From contig CM035806.1 of NCBI GenBank assembly GCA_020466095.1, positions 93,799,554 through 93,863,553 on the forward strand: a DNA stretch of 64,000 nt, read 5' to 3'. The position numbers were made by a program, and so were the translations under genes. Below are positions 43,890 to 54,990 of this stretch, one piece after another. Origin of the DNA: Chlorops oryzae (lineage: Eukaryota > Arthropoda > Insecta > Diptera > Chloropidae). Position 1 is the stretch's first letter, and each line of letters begins with the position of its first letter. The notes beneath the pieces were generated by a model. It saw only the letters and a list, made by a program, of their open reading frames with translations. It searched no databases and was not told the origin of the DNA.

Positions 43890-44395
43890 GCCAGTTTTGG
43901 CGAGAATAGGTGCCGGATATTATCCAACCGAATACGGTATTTTACGCACAGGGTTCATTCCCTTGAGCCCGTCGCTACCCAGGAAGATTGTGATGGGACT
44001 CGCTTGGGACAAAAATGGATCCGCTAGTGTTTGATTGTGATAGCATGGTGCTATTACAGAGCTCATCCCGTCTGACGGAGATCGCATCGCAATTTCATCG
44101 TGCACGCTCATGATGACTTCCATCTTGACAGTAAGATCATGGCATGCTCGTATGGTCACAGCACAGATTTTCTATGAGCCGAGAGGAGTAGTGGAAATCC
44201 GTAGGTGGCGGACTAAATTCGCATCGATGCGATTGATCGGACTGCATGTATCGATTAATGATCGCGCGAAATGAAAATTATCGGTTTGTTGGTTGCTTAT
44301 TTGCGTGGTAGGAAGGAGGTTAGCCGTTTGGCGGTGTGTGGGATGATCGACCCAAGCGCTCGTGCATGTAATGAAGAGTGTGGTGCTTCTCACAG
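43890..44395 (-). pseudogene. BEL/Pao protease-region fragment (spacer A)
   Basis: Minus strand reads ARSLIDTCSPINRIDANLV and LRISTTPLGS, a stop, KICAVTIRACHD, PITIFLGSDGL and GMNPVRKIPYSVG. The order (aspartic-protease-like start, then ILIG-like block) matches Pao-type elements, although the canonical D[TS]G is changed to DTC. Only about 160 codons remain. The second copy is at 48735-49240. Confidence 0.6.
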
Positions 44396-44752
44396 TAATG
44401 AAATCGAGGAGTGCTTCTGCAAATGCCAGTGGAATGGCGATGCGCTAATCAGTTTGGACAATACCGATGCAGAAGATGCCATTTTCGTGATTAGCGACCC
44501 CAATTTAGTCTAAAAACCATCATTTCGTCTCCGCTCTTTTTTTTTTGTAAACTAGTGTTAGTGTATTGTGTGTCTATGAAATTACGATAAAATGAGGGCG
44601 TCAGACAACGAACAGGAGAGAAAGGGGGACGACACGCATTGGACAATATGACTTACTCTGACGAAAGGCTGACTAACTTGACAATCGGGCGCGTAATAAC
44701 ACCGCGTTATGTTCGAACATCCGCGACACGAACGTGTTTGTTTCTTCCGGTA
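44396..44752. other. Unassigned end of spacer A
   Basis: No gene recognised. It leads directly to the left TA of mariner copy 2. Confidence 0.4.
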
Positions 44753-44754
44753 TA

Positions 44755-46036
44755 TTAGGTGTAGTAAAAAGAAATCCATTATTTTTGCATTAAATTGAGG
44801 GCTTTATTTAAGATAGTTAGAATGACCCGATTTAGGTCAAATATGCGCCGTTTTGTTCGATAACTTGTTGCCATTTTAAAGGTAATTTCATTATGCCTCT
44901 CTCATAGAAGCCCTCGTTCCTATTAGCAAAAAATTGACAGTCGAATTTCAGAAGCCTTTTTTGAAGCGAATGTTTCACCAGCAAAATTGTTCGCCATGGA
45001 CAGGAACAGATGGTAATCACTTGGTGCCAGGTCCGGACTATAAGGTGGATGCAGAAGAACCTCCCAACCAAACTCCCGGAGCTTCTGGCGAGTCACTATC
45101 GATGTGTGTGGCCTGGCGTTGTCCTGATGGAACACAATTCCTCTCCTATTGGCCAAAGCTGGCCGCTTATGGGCGATTGCTTCCTTCAGACGGTCCAATT
45201 GTTGACAGTAGAGTTCCGAGTTAAGAGTTTTGCCGTATGGGAGCAGCTCATAGTAGATAATTCCCTGCCAATCCCACCAAACACACAGCAAAACCTTCCT
45301 GGCCGTCAATCCTGGCTTGGCCACCGTTTCCGCCGGTTCACCGTGTTTCGACCACGACCGTTTTTGCTTGACGTTGTCGTAAGTGACCCACTTTTCATCA
45401 CCAGTCACCAACCGCTTCAGAAATGGGTCGATTTTGTTGCGGTTCAGCAGCGATTCGCAGATGGAAATTCGGTCTATGAGGTTTTTTTGCGTTAACTCGT
45501 GTGGCACCCATACATCGAGCTTCTTTGTGTATCCAGCCTTATTCAAATGGTTCCAAACGGTTTTTAGCAATCTTTAGCTCTTTTGCAATCGAAACAGTGC
45601 TAACATGACGGTCGGACTCGATAATTTCCATGATTTTATCGACATTTTCGACAATTGGCTTTCTAGTGCGTGGTGCATCCTTGACATCGAAGTTACCGGA
45701 ACGGAATCGACGAAACCAAAATTGCGCATGATTGGCTGTTACAGTATCAGGTCCATAAACGCTATTCACATTTTCAGCCGCCTGGCTTGCGTTTTCTCCC
45801 TTATCGAAGAAAAACTGTAAAATGTAGCGAATTTTCTCTTTGCTGATGTCCATCTTTGACAAGCTCTCAAACAAAACTGAATCAATCAATCAAAAAAGTG
45901 TCAAAAAAGCTTTTTTAGTAGGAACTGTCATCTTTCTAATGCCCCCTAGCGGAACACGATCGGACTTATACAACGCGAGATGCAGATAAATAACGCCATC
46001 TATTGGAAAAATAAAATTTCTTTTTACTACACCTAA
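44755..46036 (-). mobile_element. Mariner copy 2 (DD34D)
   Basis: Almost identical to copy 1, including the two-base deletion that splits the transposase and the degraded right terminus (AAAATTTC instead of ATGGATTTC). The left terminus is intact, TTAGGTGTAG after TA (44753-44754). Its transposase relic runs from 45859 to about 44858. Confidence 0.92.
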
Positions 46037-47664
46037 TATATCGCGGGCGTATCTAAATCTTCAAAGAAGACCTGGCCCCTGTTTAAATTTGTAAAGAATG
46101 GCATTGTATTTCTATTTTCTTAGTTTGAATTGAAATTATTCAAATTAGCATTGATATTGATTTAAGTGGTTTTTCGCTTCGAACTACATTTTGGCTGTGA
46201 TTGCAAAACTCATTTTTCTAAAATACATGTAAAAAACTGAGCAACTATTATTGTGATCCTCAGACGTGAATAACCAATTGTATCTAATGAAAGTATTGCA
46301 ATTCATTGTTAACAGTAAGGACTCTGGGCAAAAAATAACTATTTGTATCAAATTCTTTTTTTTTTAACTCACCGTATGTTTATGCGTGTCTGATGCTCTG
46401 TCGATTCTCTGCTTTCCGCCTTCCGATTATTTCTTCGGTCTTCAGCTCTGTCTTTTTACTCTATTTTATTATAAAATTAAGGACTAACCTTTCTTATACA
46501 ACCCTTAAAAAGTCGTATTGCTAAGGTGTCTTTTGGAGTTATCAACTCTCCCGGACCCTGTTGGATTTGGTATCACCGCTCTCCAACAGTTTAATACCAT
46601 ACGATATAAATAAGGTTAATATAAAAATCATCGCTGTTATTCCGCCCACTTCGTACCGTTTTTACTAAGGTGTCCTTTGGAGTTATCAACTCTCCCAGAC
46701 CCCGTTGGATTTGGTATCACCGCTCTCCAACAGTTTATAGTAACTGGTTAGAAAATGGTTGGAATATTCATCAATTTTAACCCATTATCAGGACTGTCGT
46801 TCTTTGAAAACCGCACGGATCGTAGTTCGTTCCCGACTTAACTTTATTCGAATACTGGCTGCGCCATAAATGTTGTGTCGTCTAGGGAGCACGTCCAAGT
46901 AGATTAACGCAAGGAATTACTCGAAACCGTTTAATGTTGAATATAGCTTTTATTTATTTCTTTAAAAGCATAACATTAAATCCTTTTGCTAACTATCTTA
47001 ACTGAGCTATTCCCTAGATAACGCGGAGATCCAACCTTCAACGTCCTGGCTCGTGAGTAGGTGCGTTAAGGTTGAGATCTACTGAAGACTTCCGTTCGCG
47101 GTTCTGATCGTAGTCCCCTTTCAGTGAACGATGCTGGATTTAAATAGAGCGATATTGCTGGTCTAGCAATATCGTTTGTTGCGACATTCTTCTGGGCCAT
47201 ATTTGTTGTTGTTGTTGCATTTCCAATATCTTTCCCATCAGGTCAGCTTACTCGTTGTTGTTGTAGACTGCTGTTGCTCAATACCTCTAGCAACCGCTCA
47301 CTTGTTGTTGCGTGTTCCATTTATTTTGTTACTGCTATGCTGGCAGTATCGGCTACTACGACATTCTCGGCTGACGTTGTCATTATTGTTGATATAGGTC
47401 AGTCTAATAATGCGTTCTTGTGCCCAGCTTATGCTTGCGAAGCGTATTTCGGTTATTTCGACAGCTTTTACGTTCACTTGATTCTGAACGCCGGTGCTTC
47501 TGTAGTTGCACTTTTTATCGCAATAGAGTATAAGAAACGCTTATGCGATTGTGTCACCCAACAATTTGAGCCAAATTCATAGCATTGGATGACAGAAAAA
47601 ATATTAAATAAAATAACTAATTTGCAACGTTATCAATGAAAATAAATTAAATTCGGCAGATTTA

Positions 47665-47803
47665 GGGCCATTTTCTCATCTTTTTTTTTTATCTGTAAGT
47701 TAAATTCTCCTGATCATAAATTCATACAAATTTGATTAATAAGTCGAAGAAAATGAAATTTAACCGGCAGATAGAGCTTAAAAGTAGGATGAGAAAACGG
47801 TCC
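47665..47803. mobile_element. PIF/Harbinger-like MITE, copy 3
   Basis: Duplicate of copy 2 carried by the tandem duplication. TTA flanks at 47662-47664 and 47804-47806. Confidence 0.8.
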
Positions 47804-47842
47804 TTAACTTTAATAAATAAGTTTTGTATAAATAAAATCAAA

Positions 47843-48480
47843 ACAAGTAAGAAAGCTAAAGTCGGTCAAGCCCGACTTTGAAATAACCAGCGTCTCGACA
47901 TTATTGGCGAACTTTGTTACGAAAAATCTCCATTTGCGGGCGCGGCAGTGGGCGGTCTACATAAATTTTCGTGCACCTTTCGTTCACCTTGGTCAACCTA
48001 TGTTGCGAATTTGAAGCTTCTACGCCTTTTACTTCACAAGTTACGATAAAGCCTTATTTGTGGCGTGGCTCGAGAAAGACGGCGTCAATATTATCCCTGG
48101 ATATGTACCTTTAAGTAGTTTACCAGTACACCAAATATCAATGAAATGTATTGAGTGGTTCACAAGTTACAGAAATTTTACTGAAAACACATTAAGTTTA
48201 TTTGTGGGAGTGGCAGTAGGCGGATGTCTCCAATTTTTGCTTAGGATCATACTCGAATCCCGATATACTGTGTGCCAAATTTTGACTTGGTTGGCACAGC
48301 CGTTTCGCAGGAGATCCGAACACAGACAGATGGCCAGACGGTCAGACGGACATGTCTTAATCGATTCAGTTTTTGATCCTGATCATTTTTGTATATATAT
48401 GTCTATATCTACGGAGTTTAGTTCTAGCTGTTACAAGATTCGCACAAAACTAATATACCCCGCTTACGCTGGGTATAAAA
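47843..48480 (+). mobile_element. INE-1/DINE-1-like interspersed repeat, copy 4
   Basis: Duplicate of copy 3 carried by the tandem duplication. Confidence 0.75.
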
Positions 48481-48734
48481 ATAAAAGGATACTGCAACGC
48501 GTTTCGACTAGGTCCTGGAAAAAAGTGGCAATGAATGTCCGACGTGATGCCCATTGAAATAAGGAAAGGGAAGTATGCAAAGACGATCAAATAATTTAAG
48601 AACTCTGCAAAGGAAGAGGAATAAATTAGTTGTCGTTTGCATACGTTTAAAAGGCATTCAAGTGCATTTCAAAGCAAGCTGGATATATTTTTTTTAATGC
48701 TAGTGAATCAGCTAGTTCTAAAGCTAGTGGAATA

Positions 48735-49240
48735 GCCAGTTTTGGCGAGAATAGGTGCCGGATATTATCCAACCGAATACGGTATTTTACGCACAGGGTT
48801 CATTCCCTTGAGCCCGTCGCTACCCAGGAAGATTGTGATGGGACTCGCTTGGGACAAAAATGGATCCGCTAGTGTTTGATTGTGATAGCATGGTGCTATT
48901 ACAGAGCTCATCCCGTCTGACGGAGATCGCATCGCAATTTCATCGTGCACGCTCATGATGACTTCCATCTTGACAGTAAGATCATGGCATGCTCGTATGG
49001 TCACAGCACAGATTTTCTATGAGCCGAGAGGAGTAGTGGAAATCCGTAGGTGGCGGACTAAATTCGCATCGATGCGATTGATCGGACTGCATGTATCGAT
49101 TAATGATCGCGCGAAATGAAAATTATCGGTTTGTTGGTTGCTTATTTGCGTGGTAGGAAGGAGGTTAGCCGTTTGGCGGTGTGTGGGATGATCGACCCAA
49201 GCGCTCGTGCATGTAATGAAGAGTGTGGTGCTTCTCACAG
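48735..49240 (-). pseudogene. BEL/Pao protease-region fragment (spacer A')
   Basis: Duplicate of 43890-44395, with the same internal stop after TTPLGS. Confidence 0.6.
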
Positions 49241-49599
49241 TAATGAAATCGAGGAGTGCTTCTGCAAATGCCAGTGGAATGGCGATGCGCTAATCAGTTT
49301 GGACAATACCGATGCAGAAGATGCCATTTTCGTGATTAGCGACCCCAATTTAGTCTAAAAACCATCATTTCGTCTCCGCTCTTTTTTTTTTGTAAACTAG
49401 TGTTAGTGTATTGTGTGTCTATGAAATTACGATAAAATGAGGGCGTCAGACAACGAACAGGAGAGAAAGGGGGACGACACGCATTGGACAATATGACTTA
49501 CTCTGACGAAAGGCTGACTAACTTGACAATCGGGCGCGTAATAACACCGCGTTATGTTCGAACATCCGCGACACGAACGTGTTTGTTTCTTCCGGTATA

Positions 49600-50885
49600 T
49601 TAGGTGTAGTAAAAAGAAATCCATTATTTTTGCATTAAATTGAGGGCTTTATTTAAGATAGTTAGAATGACCCGATTTAGGTCAAATATGCGCCGTTTTG
49701 TTCGATAACTTGTTGCCATTTTAAAGGTAATTTCATTATGCCTCTCTCATAGAAGCCCTCGTTCCTATTAGCAAAAAATTGACAGTCGAATTTCAGAAGC
49801 CTTTTTTGAAGCGAATGTTTCACCAGCAAAATTGTTCGCCATGGACAGGAACAGATGGTAATCACTTGGTGCCAGGTCCGGACTATAAGGTGGATGCAGA
49901 AGAACCTCCCAACCAAACTCCCGGAGCTTCTGGCGAGTCACTATCGATGTGTGTGGCCTGGCGTTGTCCTGATGGAACACAATTCCTCTCCTATTGGCCA
50001 AAGCTGGCCGCTTATGGGCGATTGCTTCCTTCAGACGGTCCAATTGTTGACAGTAGAGTTCCGAGTTAAGAGTTTTGCCGTATGGGAGCAGCTCATAGTA
50101 GATAATTCCCTGCCAATCCCACCAAACACACAGCAAAACCTTCCTGGCCGTCAATCCTGGCTTGGCCACCGTTTCCGCCGGTTCACCGTGTTTCGACCAC
50201 GACCGTTTTTGCTTGACGTTGTCGTAAGTGACCCACTTTTCATCACCAGTCACCAACCGCTTCAGAAATGGGTCGATTTTGTTGCGGTTCAGCAGCGATT
50301 CGCAGATGGAAATTCGGTCTATGAGGTTTTTTTGCGTTAACTCGTGTGGAACCCATACATCGAGCTTCTTTGTGTATCCAGCCTTATTCAAATGGTTCCA
50401 AACGGTTTTTTGTGCAATCTTTAGCTCTTTTGCAATCGAAACAGTGCTAACATGACGGTCGGACTCGATAATTTCCATGATTTTATCGACATTTTCGACA
50501 ATTGGCCTTCCAGTGCGTGGTGCATCCTTGACATCGAAGTTACCGGAACGGAATCGACGAAACCAAAATTGCGCATGATTGGCTGTTACAGTATCAGGGC
50601 CATAAACGCTATTCACATTTTCAGCCGCCTGGCTTGCGTTTTCTCCCTTATCGAAGAAAAACTGTAAAATGTAGCGATTTTTCTCTTTGCTGATGTCCAT
50701 CTTTGACAAGCTCTCAAACAAAACTGAATCAATCAATCAAAAAAGTGTCAAAAAAGCTTTTTTAGTAGGAACTGTCATCTTTCTAATGCCCCCTAGCGGA
50801 ACACGATCGGACTTATACAACGCGAGATGCAGATAAATAACGCCATCTATTGGAAAAATAATGGATTTCTTTTTACTACACCTAA
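49600..50885 (-). mobile_element. Mariner copy 3, best preserved
   Basis: Both ends are intact and match over about 32 bp (TTAGGTGTAGTAAAAAGAAA and onwards), next to TA on both sides (49598-49599, 50886-50887). Unlike copies 1 and 2 it lacks the two-base deletion in the transposase. Confidence 0.93.
49768..50700 (-). pseudogene. Mariner copy 3 transposase, open except for a C-terminal frameshift
   Basis: From ATG 50700 (MDISKEKNRYILQFFF) a 310-residue frame holds the HTH region, the TGRP motif, WVPHEL, GDEKW (Asp about 153), HQDNARPH (Asp about 245) and YSPDLAPSDYH (Asp about 280). There are 34 residues between the last two Asp, so DD34D. After ASEIRLS the frame ends early. The C-terminal FFANRNEGFYERGIM to NGAYLT block lies in another frame (to 49677), so one base has changed in the T-run region at about 49780-49785. 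All three copies share this lesion. The full protein would be about 345 residues, normal for mariner. Confidence 0.9.
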
Positions 50886-50939
50886 TATATTTTCAGCAAC
50901 ACTATGTTTATACAAAATGTAGAAAGGCCAAGTTGGATT

Positions 50940-51169
50940 TAAAGTCTTTATTTTTCCGTGCTTTGACCTTGATAGTCCAACCAAAAGTTTTGGAGAACGG
51001 AAACACCGAAATGACAAAGACAACCAGTGTTTCCTATCCTTATAGCAATTATATGTTATAAAAGTGATGCCCATTTAGGACTATTTGACAATTACTTAGT
51101 GACTTAAAATAATTGACAGTTACACTGGATTTACACTTGGACATAGTTGATGTTTGTTATATCACTACA
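50940..51169 (-). repeat. Gypsy 3' LTR
   Basis: Shares blocks with 56889-57104 in the same order: TTTTTCCGTGCTT, CCGAAATGACAAAGACAACC, GCCCATTTAGGACTATTTGAC, TTGACAGTTACACTGGA and ACACTTGGACATAGTT, ending TATCACTACA. Read on the minus strand it begins TGTAGTGAT. The LTRs are clearly diverged, so the insertion is old. Confidence 0.75.
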
Positions 51170-51205
51170 ATATCGTCCAGCCTGACTTTACAATCGACCT
51201 CTATT

Positions 51206-51400
51206 GGTTAGTGTTGCCGTCATCTGCCAATTTACTCTCATCCAACACATCTCGAAATTCCATCCATTGCCGTAATCTACTTGAATCAAGTAATTCCGTG
51301 ATACGGTATTTAGGTCACTTAGAAATTTTTGATGTCTTCCATTACAAACCTATCGTTATTAAGTTTCTCCTTGATTACATATGGACCACGAAATTTAGGA
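51206..51400 (-). pseudogene. Gypsy integrase C-terminus (GPY-type region)
   Basis: Minus strand reads NPKFRGPYVIKEKLNNDRF, then LDSSRLRQWMEFRDVLDES and ends with a stop at about 51206, directly before the 3' LTR. FRGPY is the conserved GPY/F-type motif. It connects upstream, across the INE-like repeat, to RVFEVGDFVIIKIVGVT at 51730-51790. Confidence 0.75.
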
Positions 51401-51403
51401 TTT

Positions 51404-51720
51404 AATTATACCCGACACACTCTGTGTCGAGGGTATATTGCGTTTGTGTAGTTGTGTGTAACACACAGACCCAGTCGAGATAGACCATACAAAATGTATA
51501 GGGAAATGATCAGCGTCACCAGGAGATTTGATTTAGTTTTCTTATAGAAGCAATTGAGTTATTTTGGCGAAATTCGGTGTGCGTTCTCACGGGGACATAA
51601 GTAAGAACAAGTTCGAGAATGGACCCGATCGGACCATTTACAAATTATTTAAACATGTGTGTCTGTGTCGGCTATTTTGTTCTTAGGCTCGCCTGCCTAT
51701 AACACCTGTACTTGTTTTTA
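51404..51720. mobile_element. INE-like interspersed repeat, second subfamily, short copy
   Basis: Same ends and blocks as 36863-37770 but internally deleted (about 317 bp). It lies inside the gypsy integrase C-terminal coding region. Confidence 0.75.
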
Positions 51721-51835
51721 TTTGTAGCTGCTGTTACGCCTACAATTTTGATTATAACAAAATCACCGACTTCGAAAACTCTTGCGGGGGCATGTCGTTT
51801 TAAGTAATTACACAAGTTTACAAATAAAGGCCAAC

Positions 51836-52767
51836 TTTTGGACCAGAAAAACTGGATAGCGACCCTATAGGAATTTTTCGTGCTGATTCCGAATCTGGTA
51901 CCCGTTTTTCTCTATCACGTCAAGTTTTTGAGAAATCGTTAAATAACGGTTTTTGACATTTTTACCTATAGTCTATGGCAATAATGAGGTCGTAGACCCT
52001 ATATGCCTTAACCGATTTCAAAGTTTTTGGTACTCATATGAAAGAGGAATGACAACGCAACATATCTTTCATACACAAATTTGGAATTGATTCAGTAACT
52101 TGGAAGCTATAGGGCAAAAAACGCGATGCTGATTTCCAATTTTTAGCGATTTTGTTTAAAAACTTGAAATTCAAATGGTTATAATTTCCGAACCAAGGCT
52201 GGTATTCCAGGTCTTAGTACTTTGAATGAAAGAACAATTAATTGAAAAAGTTTTGAGCCTAAAACAAAAAAAATCCGTTGCGTCGTTCTAATTGTATGAG
52301 GATTTTGGCTGAAAATGACAAAAACGAATTTTTATTTTTGGTATATTCTTCGCTCGTTCATATGTATATTTCAGTTCGAATTGTGTATGTTGGTAAAACT
52401 GGCTTAAAAAACATAAAACTTAAATTCTATTTTAAACCTATCTTTAAAGCTAAAACCAATTTAAACTTTTAAAATGAACAGAATTTGAACTGAGCCTTTT
52501 GTATTGTATTGAGATGGACCAAATTTGTGTATGAAGGATATGTTGCGTTGTCATTCCTCTTTCATATGAGTACCAAAAACTTTGAAATCGGTTAAGGCCT
52601 ATAGGGTCTACGACCTCATTATTGACATAGACTATAGGTAAAAATGTCAAAAACCGTTATTTAACGATTTCTCAAAAACTTGACGTGATAGAGAAAAACG
52701 GGTACCAGATTCGGAATCAGCACGAAAAATTCCTATAGGGTCGCTATCCAGTTTCTCTGGTCCAAAA
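51836..52767. mobile_element. Second foldback-type element, 249-bp arms
   Basis: Left arm 51836-52084 and right arm 52519-52767 are inverted copies: both contain TTTTGGACCAGA, the GATTCCGAATCTGGTACC block, GAGGTCGTAGACCCTATA and TATGAAAGAGGAATGACAAC. The 434-bp loop is non-coding. The arms differ at several positions. No target duplication could be identified. It lies inside gypsy integrase sequence and shares no obvious sequence with the larger foldback. Confidence 0.85.
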
Positions 52768-53262
52768 CCTTGTATACCTGTGTTATTTAAGTTGTGTATG
52801 TGTGCCTTTTGTAACGCGTCTGACGCATTTCTTCTAGCTGCCTCTTATTTTATTATTTCTTTATTTCCATAAGCCTCGTCTAAGTATTGTGTTAGTTCAT
52901 CTATGGTTTCCCCTCTCTGCTGCAATCCAAATAATAGTTTTCTGGGTGAAACCTTGGTTGAAGCGTGTTTTTTATTGTTTGTTGCATATTCGACGTTTTG
53001 AAGTTGTTTCCGCCAGTCTAAGTATTGCTTTTAAGTCCCGATTTACACGTTCTATTTGCCCATTTGATTGTGGCGACGCCACGGAATCTTTTACATAACC
53101 TACATTATGACTATCCAAAAAACTTTTAAATTCGTTTGATGTAAAGCATGTCCCTCGGTCACTGATTAGTCTGTGGAGTCTTCTGTAATAGCTTAAATAT
53201 TTCGATAATGCGTCGCAAGCTTCTCGACTACCAGGGCTTTTCATGGCATATAACTTGACAAA
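52768..53262 (-). pseudogene. Gypsy integrase core
   Basis: Minus strand from 53262: FVKLYAMKSPGSREACDALSKY, LISDRGTCFTSNEF with a catalytic Asp, SVASPQSNGQIERVNRDLKA with the catalytic Glu, then a degraded downstream part (LDEAYG-like and KAHTYN-like blocks to about 52790). The part with the first catalytic Asp is missing because the foreign segment joins at about 53262. Confidence 0.83.
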
Positions 53263-54064
53263 TGTTGTTAAAAGTGCAGGTAATGCAGGTTTCCTTCTGA
53301 AGTTCTAGGCAATCAATAATTATTGGTAAGCCTAAATTTCGTACAAGGTCGTTTAAGACAGGCTGTGAAACCAGAATTGGGACACGTTTTTCAGTATTTT
53401 CAACATAGTCTGATTCTTCATCGGAACAGTTGGTTTCTGGGTAACATTCGTCATCTTCCATTATTTCATTAGGTTCAATTACGTTCAGATTCTCGAGAAC
53501 AGTTTCTTTATTGTCCTTGTCATATAAAATTGGACTCTTTACTGAAGACACTGTCTTATAGACAATGTTATGTTTATTCCTTATAGTTAAATTCTTACTT
53601 ACACTGTTCGAACAAAAAAAGCAGTCTTCTTTATTGTCTGGTTGATTCCATTCTGCTGGATTACTAAATTTAATTGCCTTTTTTACTTTTTTCGACCGAT
53701 TTAACATTAATCTACAAGAATTACATAATATGTTGGAAACATAACGGTTTTGAACAATATCCAATTTAAAAATTTCCTTGTATGTGGCTTTAATATCATC
53801 ATCTATGGGCTTCCTCAATGAGCTCACTTCGTATTTGCAGCAAACGTAACAAAACACATTGCGATCGCTATCACACTTGTGAGATAAAGTGTTTTTTCTT
53901 TTATTTCTTGTAATATTGTACTCCACACTAGCCAAGTCACCAACTAATGTAGAGCTGCGGTCGCATGATAACGACGCCTGCGGGCCCGCTTTCGCACCCT
54001 GACCAGCCGCCGATACTGGGGTATCCCTCCCCTGCATCGTAAACTTCTTCCTTACTTTTGCCAT
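53228..54064 (-). CDS. Unidentified protein with three CxxC pairs, inside gypsy
   Basis: A 278-codon frame with an ATG start that is not part of gypsy. It has three Cys pairs: FCYVC (72/75), NILCNSC (114/117) and DCFFC (148/151), spaced like a compact zinc-binding module. A hydrophilic region rich in Asp/Glu (about 200-222) and a SQPVLNDLVRNLGLP block (233-247) follow. The last 25 or so codons run into integrase DNA in the wrong frame, so the true C-terminus is lost. From memory the Cys layout and the LNDLVR-type block resemble a multi-copy uncharacterised protein family common in arthropod genomes, but I cannot name it or give a function. It is probably the N-terminal part of a gene carried by another mobile element. 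Confidence 0.6.
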   Translation of the reverse strand: MAKVRKKFTMQGRDTPVSAAGQGAKAGPQASLSCDRSSTLVGDLASVEYNITRNKRKNTLSHKCDSDRNVFCYVCCKYEVSSLRKPIDDDIKATYKEIFKLDIVQNRYVSNILCNSCRLMLNRSKKVKKAIKFSNPAEWNQPDNKEDCFFCSNSVSKNLTIRNKHNIVYKTVSSVKSPILYDKDNKETVLENLNVIEPNEIMEDDECYPETNCSDEESDYVENTEKRVPILVSQPVLNDLVRNLGLPIIIDCLELQKETCITCTFNNICQVICHEKPW

Positions 54065-54690
54065 GAAGGCATATTTCTAAGTTGTATACATATCTTATAT
54101 GTCCAGTTTTATAAACCAAATGAGAATTATAAACAACGTAATGAAATTTCTGGTTGCTTAATTCAATCAAACGCATATTTGAGGTCTTTCAAAAGTAAGA
54201 GAGTTAGCTACCACAGGAAGAAGTAGATTCGTAGTTCCGAGTCCAGTTACTACTACATACTTGCTAGATAAATGTAACTCCTTACTGCCAACCGAGGCAT
54301 CTTAATCATATTTCATTTACATATTTGGAATCAGCATCAGAAAATAAAAAATGTATTTATTTTCTGAGTTTAAAACAAAAACCGAATTTTGGGCCATTAG
54401 GGGGTTGAAGGGGGTGAATAGCGGAAAATTGAGCGATCAAAATAAATTTTGAAGGTCATTTTTGGATTCAGCGCATCAAAATACATAGGAATAGGTGGGT
54501 CTATATTCTGGCACATGACATTTTTTTTTTTGTGGCTGTCAATAGCTCGAATTGAGGTTTTTTGAGGTTATGGCAAAATGCTGATCTGATGGAGCAAAAC
54601 GGGCAACGGATTTGGAATCAGCGACCCCGAAAACATATGGTAGAGGTAGTGAGATACCCAGATCAAACCAAAAATTTTTTTTTGTGTGGC
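54065..54690. other. Rest of the foreign segment upstream of the CxxC ORF
   Basis: Mostly non-coding. It carries three GGAATCAGC/GGATTCAGC motifs (about 54328, 54464, 54610) that resemble degenerate tandem units. On both sides gypsy integrase sequence stops and restarts: the zinc domain ends at about 54690 and the core begins at about 53262. The foreign segment is therefore about 1.4 kb. Confidence 0.5.
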
Positions 54691-54990
54691 TGTGTAATAG
54701 ATGCATTTTAGGCAGTTTTTTATAAATCTGTTTAGTTTTTGCTGCATGTGCATGTGTGGAAACCAATTATGTTTAGATATCTGAGTAGCTCATTTTTACC
54801 ATCCAAGTGACCGCAGGCTTCATGTCTTTGTCGCATTATGTTTTCTTCAAAATCTTTTGGCACACTAAGTTGTTTTCTTTTATTTCGGTCAACACGGAAC
54901 ACTATTCAATTCTCCAGCTCATACCTTTTAACTGCTTGGGATTCCAACATTTTCTGTCTGCGTAATTTGAATTATTAAGTCCAGGTGTTC
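54691..54990 (-). pseudogene. Gypsy integrase zinc domain and RNase H-integrase linker
   Basis: Minus strand from about 54960: QAVKRYELEN, VDRNKRKQLSVPKDF, RQRHEACGHLDGKNELLRYL, then after a frame change PHMHMQQKLNRFIKNCLKC. This is the H-x4-H ... C-x2-C zinc-binding domain that precedes gypsy integrase cores. Confidence 0.78.

Larger units (their letters stand above)
41188..44752. other. Spacer A between mariner copies 1 and 2
   Basis: 3.57 kb repeated at 46037-49597. In order: unassigned AT-rich sequence, a 71-bp direct repeat pair, unassigned possibly LTR-like sequence, a MITE, an INE-1-like repeat, and a BEL/Pao protease fragment. Confidence 0.85.
46037..49597. other. Spacer A' between mariner copies 2 and 3
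   Basis: Near-identical second copy of spacer A, with the direct repeats (46524-46735), MITE (47665-47803), INE-1-like repeat (47843-48480) and BEL/Pao protease fragment (48735-49240). Confidence 0.88.
39907..49599. repeat. Tandem duplication of a 4.85-kb unit (mariner plus spacer)
   Basis: Unit 1 (39907-44754) and unit 2 (44755-49599) each consist of a mariner copy followed by the same 3.57-kb spacer, and a third mariner follows at 49600. The spacers differ only at a few points that I could see: TTGGATTTCTT versus TTTCTT near 41640/46487, one extra G near 46091, and AATTATCC versus AATTCTCC near 42860/47705. Either a very recent unequal crossover between mariners or an assembly or haplotype artefact. 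Confidence 0.9.

Noticed and set aside
44271..44513. 80-codon plus-strand frame with several Cys, repeated at 49116-49358
   Set aside because: It overlaps the BEL/Pao protease fragment on the other strand and matches no family I know.
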